Position numbers and translations under genes: made by a program
The notes under the pieces: model-generated
The model's input: the letters and a program-made list of their open reading frames with translations, nothing else
Databases searched by the model: none
What the model was told of the DNA's origin: nothing
Assembly: GCF_900698885.1 (NCBI RefSeq)
Contig: NZ_LR217705.1
Span: 985,918 to 1,049,917 of the forward strand
DNA length: 64,000 nt
Direction: 5' to 3'
Origin: Erwinia_E haradaeae_H
GTDB taxonomy: Bacteria; Pseudomonadota; Gammaproteobacteria; Enterobacterales; Enterobacteriaceae
Shown: in pieces, positions 10,436-19,988 of the stretch
Numbering within the stretch: the first letter of the stretch is position 1
Layout: each line of letters begins with the position of its first letter

Positions 10436-11428
10436 ATGACGCACCTGGTCACTGAAAATCCTTGTAATTTTCAAAAAACTGGTAGGGCGGTATTGCAAAT
10501 TGTACGTGAAGGACTACAACAATTAGATCAGTATATCAATGAGGATTTTACTCATGCTTGCAAAATCATTTATCATTGCCGTGGAAAAGTAGTGGTTATG
10601 GGAATTGGAAAATCAGGTCATATTGGTAAAAAAATTGCCTCAACCTTTGCTAGCACTGGAACACCTTCTTTTTTTGTACATCCTGCTGAAGCTAATCATG
10701 GTGATCTAGGAATGGTTTGTACTAATGATATAGTTATCGCCATTTCTAATTCTGGGGAAGCGTTAGAGATCTTAACATTAATCCCTGTCTTAAAACGTCG
10801 TGATATCATATTAATTTGCATCACTAGCAGACCCGAAAGCACAATGGCATGTGCTGCAAAGATTCATATATGTGTTAAAGTGCCACAAGAAGCCTGCTCT
10901 TTAGGTCTGGCGCCAACAAGTAGTACCACTGCCACACTTGTTATGGGAGATGCATTAGCAATCGCTTTATTAAATGCCAGAGGTTTTACGCAAGAAGATT
11001 TTGCTCTTTCTCATCCGGGCGGAGCATTAGGTCATAAACTATTACTTCGCGTCGAAGATATTATGCATACTGGTAATGATATTCCTCGCATCCAACCAGA
11101 GGCATCTTTAGGTCAAGCGTTACTGCATATGACATCTAAAAAAATGGGAGTTATAGTTATTTGCAGTATAGAAGGACTTATTAAAGGTATTTTTACCGAT
11201 GGAGATCTTCGGCGTATATTAAACTTAAGTATGAACATTGATGTAAGAAATCTTAGAATAGATAGCGTCATGACTCAATTTGGCATACGTGTAAAACCTA
11301 AAACATTAGTAGTCGATGTCATGAATATGATGAAAAGTAAAAATATTACCTGTGTTATGATTTCTAGAAACGATCAATTATTAGGCCTAGTTCACATTCA
11401 TGATATTTTACATACTAACATAACTTAA
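10436..11428 (+). CDS. kdsD: D-arabinose 5-phosphate isomerase
   Basis: KdsD converts ribulose 5-phosphate to arabinose 5-phosphate, the first committed step towards Kdo, the sugar linking lipid A to the LPS core. The 330-residue product (E. coli 328) has an N-terminal SIS sugar-isomerase domain (about residues 40-185, with VVVMGIGKSGHIG and ISNSGEALE). Two CBS domains follow (about 205-330). The conserved histidine stretch ALSHPGGALG is intact. AAGGA precedes the ATG. In the ancestral cluster kdsD runs directly into kdsC; here they are about 0.8 kb apart. Confidence 0.96.
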   Translation: MTHLVTENPCNFQKTGRAVLQIVREGLQQLDQYINEDFTHACKIIYHCRGKVVVMGIGKSGHIGKKIASTFASTGTPSFFVHPAEANHGDLGMVCTNDIVIAISNSGEALEILTLIPVLKRRDIILICITSRPESTMACAAKIHICVKVPQEACSLGLAPTSSTTATLVMGDALAIALLNARGFTQEDFALSHPGGALGHKLLLRVEDIMHTGNDIPRIQPEASLGQALLHMTSKKMGVIVICSIEGLIKGIFTDGDLRRILNLSMNIDVRNLRIDSVMTQFGIRVKPKTLVVDVMNMMKSKNITCVMISRNDQLLGLVHIHDILHTNIT

Positions 11429-12214
11429 AAAAATAAAATAAATTAAAAAAGTTACGCGTCACGCAAATCATGACCTAAAAATAACAGTACACTATCAGTA
11501 AATAAAACTCATAAAATAATATTTGGATATAATCAGATTCAAAATTCGCACACATCAGTATTGTGATCTTTGCATTATAAAAAAACAATTTTCTTATAAT
11601 TATGCTATGTCTTATTATAAGTTGTATTATATTCAACTATACTAAAACTGCTATATCGATATTAATCTATACCCATTTAAACCTAACCTAACAAATGAAA
11701 AATAGAGAATTTTAATATATCGGCACATTTTACAAAAATCAGACTACTTAGTCTGATTTTTGTTCTTAGATAAAATCTAATCATACAAAAAATACTAATA
11801 CATTCAGATACCGTTTTTTAAAAAACAACTTTAATATATAGAGTGATTAATCTAATCCTAAAATATTTTTATTTACAAAAAAAGATATAAAACAACATAT
11901 TAAGACAATACTATATTATATATATAATAGTTCATGTGAATGTCAAACTCAAATCTTTAGATTATAGCATTCAACCTCTTCATTGAGTAATATTCTTTTG
12001 CCTTTTATTGATGTCAGAATACATTTGTCATAGTGGCCACATAAAGACTATATTATACATAAATAAAATCATACTAAAAATTAAAACTGATTTAAAACTC
12101 TATTATACTATAACATATTTTATAATATTACATTATATATAATATTTAGATTATTTACACATTCTCCACTCTCTATCTAATCCTGGATAGCACTAACACA
12201 AGTGAATCATTATT
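11429..12214. other. Non-coding spacer kdsD-kdsC
   Basis: The 0.8 kb contains no recognisable gene. A perfect hairpin followed by a T-rich tail at 11732-11763 is the only clear element. In enterobacteria kdsD and kdsC are nearly adjacent, so this DNA was inserted or arose by a local rearrangement. Confidence 0.6.
11732..11763 (+). terminator. Terminator-like hairpin between kdsD and kdsC
   Basis: The arms acaaaaatcagact (11732-11745) and its exact complement (11750-11763) enclose a 4-base loop. The 3' arm contains five T and is followed by gttctta. It lies about 300 bases after kdsD, so it may end read-through from kdsD. Confidence 0.6.
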
Positions 12215-12787
12215 ATGAAGAATAGAAACGCTTTTATTTCAACTTGCTACGGACCGGTAAGTCAGGAATTAATGCAGAAAGCAGAACAGGTAAAATTATT
12301 AATTTGTGATGTAGACGGTGTTATGTCAAATGGAATAATCTACCAAGGAAATAATGGTGAGGAATTTAAAGGTTTTCATGTACGTGATGGATATGGTATT
12401 CATTGCTTGTTAACCTCTAAAATAGAAGTTGCAGTTATTACAGGGCGCCAATCAAAATTACTTAAAGATCGTTGCGCTACTTTAGGCATTAAATACCTAT
12501 ATGAAGATCAGTTTGATAAAATTCAACCATTCTATTTAATTTTAGAAAAACTTAAGTTAAATGCACATCAAGTAGCATATATTGGTGATGACCTAACGGA
12601 TTGGCCAGTTATGGCGAAAGTAGGTTTAAGCATTACAGTGTCTGACGCACATCCAATCTTGCTTTCTAAGGCTGACTATATCACACGGACTGCTGGAGGA
12701 CGTGGAGCTGTACGAGAAATTTGTGATTTAATTTTGATATCAAAAGGTAAAATGACCATAGATTGTGTTTTAAGTAGTAATGAGTAA
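12215..12787 (+). CDS. kdsC: 3-deoxy-D-manno-octulosonate 8-phosphate phosphatase
   Basis: KdsC removes phosphate from Kdo 8-phosphate in LPS precursor synthesis. It is a HAD-family phosphatase of 190 residues (E. coli 188). The nucleophile motif DVDGV is at 32-36, ITGRQSKLL follows as the second motif and IGDDLTDWPVM as the acidic third motif. The glycine-rich C-terminal segment AGGRGAVREICDL is present. The last bases overlap the start of lptC by 8, so the two are translationally coupled as in the ancestral kdsC-lptCAB operon. Confidence 0.96.
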   Translation: MKNRNAFISTCYGPVSQELMQKAEQVKLLICDVDGVMSNGIIYQGNNGEEFKGFHVRDGYGIHCLLTSKIEVAVITGRQSKLLKDRCATLGIKYLYEDQFDKIQPFYLILEKLKLNAHQVAYIGDDLTDWPVMAKVGLSITVSDAHPILLSKADYITRTAGGRGAVREICDLILISKGKMTIDCVLSSNE

Positions 12788-13397
12788 AATAAAAAACTGG
12801 ATGATAACATTAATAGCTTTTATAGTTACCCTGTTAATCTTTGGAATACTTATCACTCATAATAACATAGAAGATATCTTTAATGTTAGTAATCATGCTA
12901 ACGAACCAATTTATATAAGCACTAACTTACATGTACTACTATACAATAGCAACGGTTCTATATCTTATCATATAATGGCCGATAAAGCTCAATATTACTC
13001 TAATCATAAAATTAGCTGTTTCATTTATCCTATGATCGAAATATATGACGATACAAAATTTCCAGCCTGGAATATACACGCCAATCAAGCTAAACTTACT
13101 CATGACAATATGCTATATTTATATGGAAACATTCTAGTAAATAGTCTTTCTAATGAAACAGAGATAAAACAAATTAAAACAAATAAAGCAATAGTGAACT
13201 TAGTAACGCAAGATATTATTGCTAAGGATAGTGTCACGCTTTATGGTCGAAACTTTCAATCTACTAGTGCACAAATACATGGCAATTTACGCAAAAAAAC
13301 AGCAGAATTAATTGGTCAAGTAAAAACTTCTTATGAAATCAAAAACAAAAGCCGTAATCATAAAAGTATGTATAAGCGGCCTGTTTCTAATGCATGA
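12780..13397 (+). CDS. lptC: LPS export membrane-anchored protein LptC
   Basis: LptC is a bitopic inner-membrane protein that passes LPS from the LptBFG transporter to periplasmic LptA. The product is 205 residues (E. coli 191). One transmembrane helix is visible near residues 6-26, and a beta-rich periplasmic domain follows. Position between kdsC and lptA confirms the call, since sequence conservation is modest. The C terminus is extended and runs 65 bases into lptA, a longer overlap than usual. The extra residues are basic and probably not functional. Confidence 0.9.
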   Translation: MSKIKNWMITLIAFIVTLLIFGILITHNNIEDIFNVSNHANEPIYISTNLHVLLYNSNGSISYHIMADKAQYYSNHKISCFIYPMIEIYDDTKFPAWNIHANQAKLTHDNMLYLYGNILVNSLSNETEIKQIKTNKAIVNLVTQDIIAKDSVTLYGRNFQSTSAQIHGNLRKKTAELIGQVKTSYEIKNKSRNHKSMYKRPVSNA

Positions 13398-13887
13398 GAC
13401 ACCTTCAATTGCACTAATTAGAGATTTTAGGCAGCCTGTTTATATAAATTCAGAAAAACAGATGGTCAATTTACAAAACAATACCGCAACAGCTTCTGGT
13501 AATGTGCATGTCACGCAAGGTACTATTAAAATCTTAGCAACTAAAGTTATCATGATGCGTCCAAATGGCGATAATAAAAAAATGATTGTTGATGCTTATG
13601 GTAATCTCACAACATTTTATCAAATGCAAGATAATCACGCGTCAGTGCAAGGGTCTGCAAAAAAAATTCATTATGAATTAGAAAACAATAAAATAGAATT
13701 AATCGGTAATGCTTGTTTGAGACAATTACATAGTAGGATACAATGTGATCATCTTGTTTACTTAATGAAAGAACAGAAAATACAAGCTATTAGTAATCAT
13801 GATCATCGAATTACTACAATTCTTATGCCTTCAGAATTAAAAAATAACTATAAACCTTATATACCATTAAAGAGCAAAAATTACTAA
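13333..13887 (+). CDS. lptA: LPS transport periplasmic protein LptA
   Basis: LptA forms the periplasmic bridge that carries LPS from LptC to the outer-membrane LptDE. The product is 184 residues (E. coli 185). It starts with a signal peptide: basic MKSKTKAVIIK, a hydrophobic core, and a likely cleavage after the alanine of S-I-A near residue 27. The mature part begins with the family pattern QPVYINSEKQ and continues as a repetitive beta-jellyroll. The start chosen retains the signal peptide, although it overlaps lptC by 65 bases. lptB follows after one base. Confidence 0.93.
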   Translation: MKSKTKAVIIKVCISGLFLMHETPSIALIRDFRQPVYINSEKQMVNLQNNTATASGNVHVTQGTIKILATKVIMMRPNGDNKKMIVDAYGNLTTFYQMQDNHASVQGSAKKIHYELENNKIELIGNACLRQLHSRIQCDHLVYLMKEQKIQAISNHDHRITTILMPSELKNNYKPYIPLKSKNY

Positions 13888-13888
13888 C

Positions 13889-14617
13889 ATGTCAACCTTA
13901 TTTATAGAAAATCTAATTAAAACCTATCAAGGTCGTGTTATAGTAAAAGGTGTCAGTCTACATGTAAGATCTGGTGAAATTATTGGTTTACTTGGGCCTA
14001 ATGGTGCAGGAAAAACAACAACATTCTACATGGTAGCTGGAATTATAACTCGTGATTCAGGGCGCATTATTCTTGATCAAGAAGATATTAGTTTACTTCC
14101 ACTGCATGCAAGAGCACGACGTGGAATTGGGTATCTTCCACAAGAAAGTTCTATTTTTAGACGTTTAAGCGTTTATGATAATTTAATGTCTGTGCTTGAG
14201 ATACGTCATGATCTCACTAAAACACAGCGTAAAAATCGTGCTAATGAGCTATTGGATGAATTTCATATTGAAAATCATTTACGTAACAGAATGGGGCACA
14301 CTTTATCTGGTGGTGAAAGACGACGGGTTGAAATTGCACGCGCGCTAGCAGCAAATCCAAAATTTATTCTCTTAGATGAGCCTTTTGCTGGTATAGATCC
14401 AATCTCAGTAACAGATATCAAAAATATTATACAGCATCTTCGAAATAATGGTTTAGGTGTATTAATTACTGACCATAATGTTCGTGAAACATTAGCAGTA
14501 TGTGAGCGTGCATATATTGTTAATCAAGGACATTTAATTTCTCATGGTATGCCGACAAGTATCCTGAAAGATGAGCAGGTACAGCGTGTCTATCTAGGCT
14601 CAGAATTTAAATTGTGA
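13889..14617 (+). CDS. lptB: LPS export ABC transporter ATP-binding protein LptB
   Basis: LptB powers extraction of LPS from the inner membrane together with LptF and LptG. The 242-residue ABC protein has all motifs. Walker A GPNGAGKTT is at 36-44, the signature LSGGE at 139-143, Walker B LLDEP at 161-165 and the switch histidine at about 196 in ITDHNVRE. It ends the kdsC-lptC-lptA-lptB operon. The genes that should follow (rpoN, hpf) are missing. No sign of decay. Confidence 0.97.
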   Translation: MSTLFIENLIKTYQGRVIVKGVSLHVRSGEIIGLLGPNGAGKTTTFYMVAGIITRDSGRIILDQEDISLLPLHARARRGIGYLPQESSIFRRLSVYDNLMSVLEIRHDLTKTQRKNRANELLDEFHIENHLRNRMGHTLSGGERRRVEIARALAANPKFILLDEPFAGIDPISVTDIKNIIQHLRNNGLGVLITDHNVRETLAVCERAYIVNQGHLISHGMPTSILKDEQVQRVYLGSEFKL

Positions 14618-16165
14618 ATAAATGTTTTATAGTACTGCACTGGGACGGTACTATCTAATCTTTAAAGAACCTAGAAAGTTTTACTTACAATGAAGATTAC
14701 AATAAAATGACTTGATATTTTTTCATATATTTTCAGGAAATTTTTATAGAAAAAATATTTTTTTATTAATAGGTATTATTTACATGAGAGTAAAATTCCA
14801 TCTTTTTATTATTCGTGTAATATCAAAAAATGTCGCATTTTTATATGTTAAAAAATCATATCAAGAAGGGATAAAATTTTTTTAACAGTAAAAATTTAAA
14901 TCTTAAATTATCATGTTTATGATATTAGAAGTAAAGACAAAATAAAAATTTTAAAACAAAATTAAAATTTAAAATATAATAGATCTTATATTACAAATAT
15001 TTTTAAGTTTGTTACATTGAGATATTATGAATCTTTCTGCATTAGAAGATCGTAATTATTATATAATTATTCAAAATTCTAGTCTAAAAATTTAAATCTA
15101 TTCTTAATAATAAATATTTTATAGATACATCATGTTAATAATTATATCAAAATTAGAGTTTTACTTGAGTATTTTTTGGTAATGTATTACATATGTATCA
15201 TATGCATTACATATATTCATTACTTATGCTAATACAATAACAATGTAAATATATCTTTATATTTATATTATATTTAAATTTATAGAATATATTTTTAATG
15301 TTATCAAAAGCCATGGCGCTAAGTATATTTATTTTTTATTAAATAGTTAGCATTCTTTATGATACGTGCATATAATGGTTTCTAAATCTTATTTTTATAT
15401 AAAATATAAATAAGTTTATTATCACACATCACGAAGTTTATATGATAATAGTTTGTATTATATCAAATTATTTTTATGCAGCTTTTTATTTTCTTATAAA
15501 TCAGTAACAACAAATTTTAATATTTGTTTCTGATTAATTTATCACTATAAATCTTGTTTTAAAAGATATTTATCTATCAGTCAAGATATATTAGAAAAAT
15601 ATTTCTATTCATAATATTATCAGCGCTTACTATAACAACCATTGCTACATAATAAATTAGTAATATTTTTATATATAAAAAAGAAATAATTCAAGTAAAT
15701 ATTTAATATTCAGACCCGCTTTTAGTGTGAGTATATTAAAAACAAAATCAATATTATTTTTCTTAATATATAATTTTTAAAATTACATGATATAACAGAC
15801 TTGGGATAATAAAAAATGTATAACAATAATACCATTCACATAAAAATCTTTAAATTATTTATATATATAAAACTTGATCATATTCCAATGAAATTGAGTC
15901 AGAGAATAAAAAGTATCCATTACCATCAATATAACCCAATTTTTACTGAAAACTTATGAAAAACATATTATTCATTAACCTTCAATTCTCTTAAACTTAG
16001 TCATCATTAAGTCACTTGAAGTTCTCATACTATAATTGTTAAGAAGTTTGCTAAATAAAAAGAGACTTTTATTGCATGTATTGTGTACTCTAATAGAGTA
16101 TTTTTATTTTTCTAGTAAAAATACAGCATTACTTGTCTCTTAACAATATATAAATAAGTCAAGCT
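14618..16165. other. Erased rpoN-hpf slot
   Basis: In enterobacteria rpoN (sigma-54) and hpf lie between lptB and ptsN, about 1.9 kb in all. Here 1.55 kb of AT-rich DNA with stops in every frame fills the same place, and I can read no remnant. A small tight inverted repeat followed by a T-rich run at 16086-16110 might act as a terminator before ptsN. Confidence 0.6.
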
Positions 16166-16651
16166 ATGATAAATAATAATTCTCAATTAGAGCTTAGCAC
16201 ATTACTGAGCATATCATGCACACGTCATGCTGTGTATTGTAATAACAAAAAAAAGGCCTTAGAAATTATTAGTGGAATTGCGGCTAATCAGCTGAGCCTA
16301 CCACAAAAAATTATTTTAGACGCAATAGAAACACGTGAGAAAATGGGAAGCACTGGCATTGGCAATGGTATTGCTATCCCACATGGTACATTAAAAGAAA
16401 ACACTTTACATACTATTGGTGTTTTTTTACGTCTCGAACATCCTATCGTTTTTGATGCTATTGATAATCAACCTGTTGATCTTTTATTTGCGTTATTAAT
16501 GCCAATAGATCAATGTAAAACTCACTTATATGCGCTATCTTTAGTAGCGAAAAGATTAACAAATCAATCTATTTTACGCCGTCTTCGATCTGCGCGTAGT
16601 GATGAAGATTTATATAGTATTTTTACTAAAATACACAATAAAATTGAATGA
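16166..16651 (+). CDS. ptsN: PTS nitrogen-type enzyme IIA
   Basis: PtsN is the terminal phosphoacceptor of the PTS-Ntr regulatory chain (PtsP-NPr-PtsN), which in E. coli affects potassium homeostasis and other regulation. The product is 161 residues (E. coli 163). The phosphorylated histidine is at 73 in GNGIAIPHG, and the block FDAIDNQPVDLLFALL is intact. The ancestral downstream genes rapZ and npr are absent here, as is upstream rpoN. Whether a phosphate donor survives cannot be judged from this window. Confidence 0.95.
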   Translation: MINNNSQLELSTLLSISCTRHAVYCNNKKKALEIISGIAANQLSLPQKIILDAIETREKMGSTGIGNGIAIPHGTLKENTLHTIGVFLRLEHPIVFDAIDNQPVDLLFALLMPIDQCKTHLYALSLVAKRLTNQSILRRLRSARSDEDLYSIFTKIHNKIE

Positions 16652-17137
16652 TCATTCAATCATAGCTAGTTTTTTTAAAAAATCCTTGCTAACATACTAA
16701 AATGTATTTTTATTTATTTTAATTAATAAGAATTCACAGTTTAAAACACTTTAAGTTATCTATTCAGTAAATAAAAATCAACCTTTATTATCCAAAAGAT
16801 TCTTCTTCAGCTTCTAAAAATAAAAACATAGATAAAATTTTGTGCTATATCAAATATCACTTGATTATCTAAAATTAAAAATTAACCATTAGTTGATAAA
16901 CTTTTCAATACATTCGATATATATTAACAATGATTATTTATACAAAAAATCTTATAGATTTTTTGTATTATCATCTATCTACGTATATCAAATCATCTTT
17001 ATATTATATATCGAGCATAAAAATAAATTTATATTAAGATATATAGGATATCACCTGTACTTTATTAGAATCAGAATATATAAAATCATCTAAAAATAAA
17101 GTTTGCATTGGTTCTATTTTATATTGTTATTATTAAT
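16652..17137. other. Non-coding spacer ptsN-zapA
   Basis: rapZ and npr (downstream of ptsN) and 6S RNA (downstream of zapA) would be expected at these junctions. I see neither. Only AT-rich sequence with chance reading frames is present. Confidence 0.55.
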
Positions 17138-17449
17138 CTAATTAGATAGTACTTTTTTAGTGTTATGTAGTGTTTTTTCTAGGGTTGTATGTAACATTTT
17201 TATACGTTGCGCCATATGTTCTTCATCATTGTTTTTTTTAAGCTTTTCCTGAGCTAATGCATAACAAAGATTTAACGCGGTGCTAAAAATTAATTGGTTA
17301 GTATTGGTGATCTTGGTGCGATTTTTTAAATCGGTTAACTGTTGTGTCAACTCCTCTGCAGCTACGCTTAATGCTTCTTTCTGATCCAAAGGACAGTTAA
17401 CTCGTAATGCATTCCCAAAAATATACAAATCTACCGGTTCCTCAGGCAT
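17138..17449 (-). CDS. zapA: Cell division protein ZapA
   Basis: ZapA binds FtsZ and bundles its filaments at the division ring. The product has 103 residues (E. coli 109) and begins with the family pattern PVDLYIFGNALRVNCP. The globular head is followed by a coiled-coil C-terminal half (about residues 55-100). It is transcribed away from pepP, as in E. coli, where ygfB lies between them. Here ygfB is missing. The stop comes slightly early, but the coiled coil is largely kept. Confidence 0.93.
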   Translation of the reverse strand: MPEEPVDLYIFGNALRVNCPLDQKEALSVAAEELTQQLTDLKNRTKITNTNQLIFSTALNLCYALAQEKLKKNNDEEHMAQRIKMLHTTLEKTLHNTKKVLSN

Positions 17450-18671
17450 CTGATCATCCTAATTCATTTTTATATTTAAACCTAACGGAAATAGTTTACA
17501 TTGTTTATAACACATAAATGAACTAAACCAACAATAATACATCATTAATCTTATAGGTGAGTTTTATATCACTTAATATAACTATATTAGTAATAATATT
17601 AAATTATAAATTTTTGTATATCTTCTGTTTTAATGATAAAAACATACTTTTCACGCTTAAAAAGCTTAACTATTCAGTTAAAAGCAACTATTCCAGTTAT
17701 CTTATAAATAAAAAAATTTTATCATTAGATAAATAACATTAACAATTACAAAAAATTAAAAATTATTAAAAATAATGCCGCAGTTTAACATTAAAAGATA
17801 ACATTATCTATAGCATATATCTTATTAGTTTAATTATGATTAAATATCAGATATATTGAATGATAAAATAGATAAACACAATATTATATGTTACATATTA
17901 ACGTTTATATACAATCATGTATATCAGATTTATCTGTCTTAAAAAGACTACCATAATTATTATATATTCATCCCTCGTAAATTATCATACGCACAATCAC
18001 AATATCGCTAAATATGCATATCTGACTATCTATCTACTGCGTCTTTCGATATAAAATCGAATCCTATGTGTTTATATTATCTTCTAGAATTCTCTGATTT
18101 TAGAATTATATTTCAACATTCAATATTTTTCTGCGATAAAAAAATAAAAAATTAATCTATTAATTATTCTAATAGGAATTTTTCTATTTTATATTGTAAT
18201 TAAGATGATTTACAATAGGTGCATCTCATCTATAATAATAGAATAATTATTAATTATAGTATTGATGTAGTATAAATAGAATTTATTGACTTATTTCTTT
18301 CTGGTTAACTATACTATTAAGCTAAAAGGTGATGATATTCTCAGAATAAGTTATATTTATAATTTTTTTCAAAATTAATTTTGCTATTAAAATTGTTATA
18401 CAGCATGTCTATTTCCGTATCAAGTTTATGATGTTAATTTGACAAACATTAATGCTAATATTTTATATCGTACACATCGTTTTAGTTTTTGATTTAACAA
18501 TATATGACCTATAGTTACTTATAGATATATTGATCTATATTAAAAAATTGACTATCTTTTTTATTTTAACTTTATCATTGAGAAATTATGCCCAACTAGA
18601 ACCAGGCGCATAACTTTACTGAAATTGCACTTTATTAACAAATCTTCGTCAATATATCTTTAGAACTCATC
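17450..18671. other. Non-coding spacer zapA-pepP (ygfB slot)
   Basis: In enterobacteria ygfB lies between zapA and pepP on the pepP strand. These 1.2 kb hold no readable ygfB and no other gene that I recognise. Confidence 0.6.
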
Positions 18672-19988
18672 ATGACTAAAAAAGAATTTTTACATCGTCG
18701 TCAAATGCTATTATCTCAAATGGCTCCGTCTAGTGGAGCGTTATTTTTTGCTGCACCAGTAATTATGAGGAATAAAGATAACGCTTACCCTTATCGACAA
18801 AATAGTGACTTTTTGTATTTTACGGGCTTTAATGAACCAGAAGCTGCTTTATTATTAATAAAAAGCAAAACTTATCAAAATTATAGTATTCTCTTTAATC
18901 GTAGATCCACCTTACAGACTCAGACTTGGCTAGGACCTTGCCTTGGCCAAGACGCCGCACCTTCTCAATTAGCAGTTGATTATTCTTTTCCATGGGACAC
19001 TATTAACAATAATATCTGCTACTTTTTAAATGGTTTAAACATTATCTATCATGCAAAGGGGCAGGATAATGTTTCGGATGCTATCGTTTTGGGCATCTTA
19101 AATACACTAAAAAACGGTTCACTACAAAATTTTTCTGCACCCAGTATAGTAGCTGACTGGCGACCGTGGGTACATGAGCTTCGTTTGATAAAATCTAAAG
19201 CAGAGCAAGATCTATTACGAGCAGCGGGACGTATTAGCGCCTTAGGTCATCAGCGTGCTATGGCTTGCTTGTCTCCAGAAATGTATGAGTACCAGTTAGA
19301 AGGTGAAATTCAATATGAATTTAATAGAAACGGCGCGCGATTTACATCATATAATACAATTATTGGCTCTGGAAAAAACGCCTGTATTTTGCATTATAAT
19401 AACAATGAAAAAAAAATTAAATCTGGAGAGCTAGTGCTCATAGATGCTGGTTGTGAATTACAAGGCTATGCTGGGGATATTACAAGAACTATTCCAGTAA
19501 ATGGAATATTTAGTGCTCCTCAACGTGCTATTTATAGTATTGTACTAGATGCCATAAATTTAGGGCTTTCACTATATAAACCTGGTACTACTATTTTTCA
19601 AGTTACAAAAAAAGTAACACAAATGATAACAAGGCGTCTTATGCAGCTAAATATTTTACGTGGAAATTTAGAGACTTTAATTGAGGAAAATGCTGTTCAT
19701 CAGTTTTTCATGCATAAGCTAAGTCATTGGTTGGGTTTAGATGTACATGATGTAGGTAGTTATGGAGAAAACTATAACCGCGTACTAGAACCTGGCATGG
19801 TTCTTACAGTTGAACCAGGTATTTATATTGCTCCTGATGCGCATGCTCCTAAAGAATATCTTGGTATTGGTATTCGTATTGAAGATGATATTCTTATTAC
19901 AAAAGATGGCAATGAAAATCTAACTATTCTTGCAGAAAAAGACATCACAAAAATTGAAAATTTAATGATGAATAAAAAAAAATTATGA
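18672..19988 (+). CDS. pepP: Xaa-Pro aminopeptidase (aminopeptidase P)
   Basis: PepP is a cytoplasmic dimanganese peptidase that removes the N-terminal residue before proline. The product is 438 residues (E. coli 441). All five metal ligands are present: D258, D269, H352, E381 and E404, each offset by two from E. coli. The N-terminal domain is also full length. Its stop overlaps the ubiH start by four bases (ATGA), so pepP-ubiH-ubiI is one operon, as in E. coli. Confidence 0.96.
   Translation: MTKKEFLHRRQMLLSQMAPSSGALFFAAPVIMRNKDNAYPYRQNSDFLYFTGFNEPEAALLLIKSKTYQNYSILFNRRSTLQTQTWLGPCLGQDAAPSQLAVDYSFPWDTINNNICYFLNGLNIIYHAKGQDNVSDAIVLGILNTLKNGSLQNFSAPSIVADWRPWVHELRLIKSKAEQDLLRAAGRISALGHQRAMACLSPEMYEYQLEGEIQYEFNRNGARFTSYNTIIGSGKNACILHYNNNEKKIKSGELVLIDAGCELQGYAGDITRTIPVNGIFSAPQRAIYSIVLDAINLGLSLYKPGTTIFQVTKKVTQMITRRLMQLNILRGNLETLIEENAVHQFFMHKLSHWLGLDVHDVGSYGENYNRVLEPGMVLTVEPGIYIAPDAHAPKEYLGIGIRIEDDILITKDGNENLTILAEKDITKIENLMMNKKKL

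Noticed and set aside
16893..17093. 66-codon frame downstream of ptsN
   Set aside because: It is rich in Ile, Tyr and Lys, as expected for translated AT-rich non-coding DNA. It does not match npr or rapZ.
16652..17137. Possible 6S RNA gene next to zapA
   Set aside because: The ancestral position is present, but no GC-rich closing stems or conserved bulge sequence can be seen.
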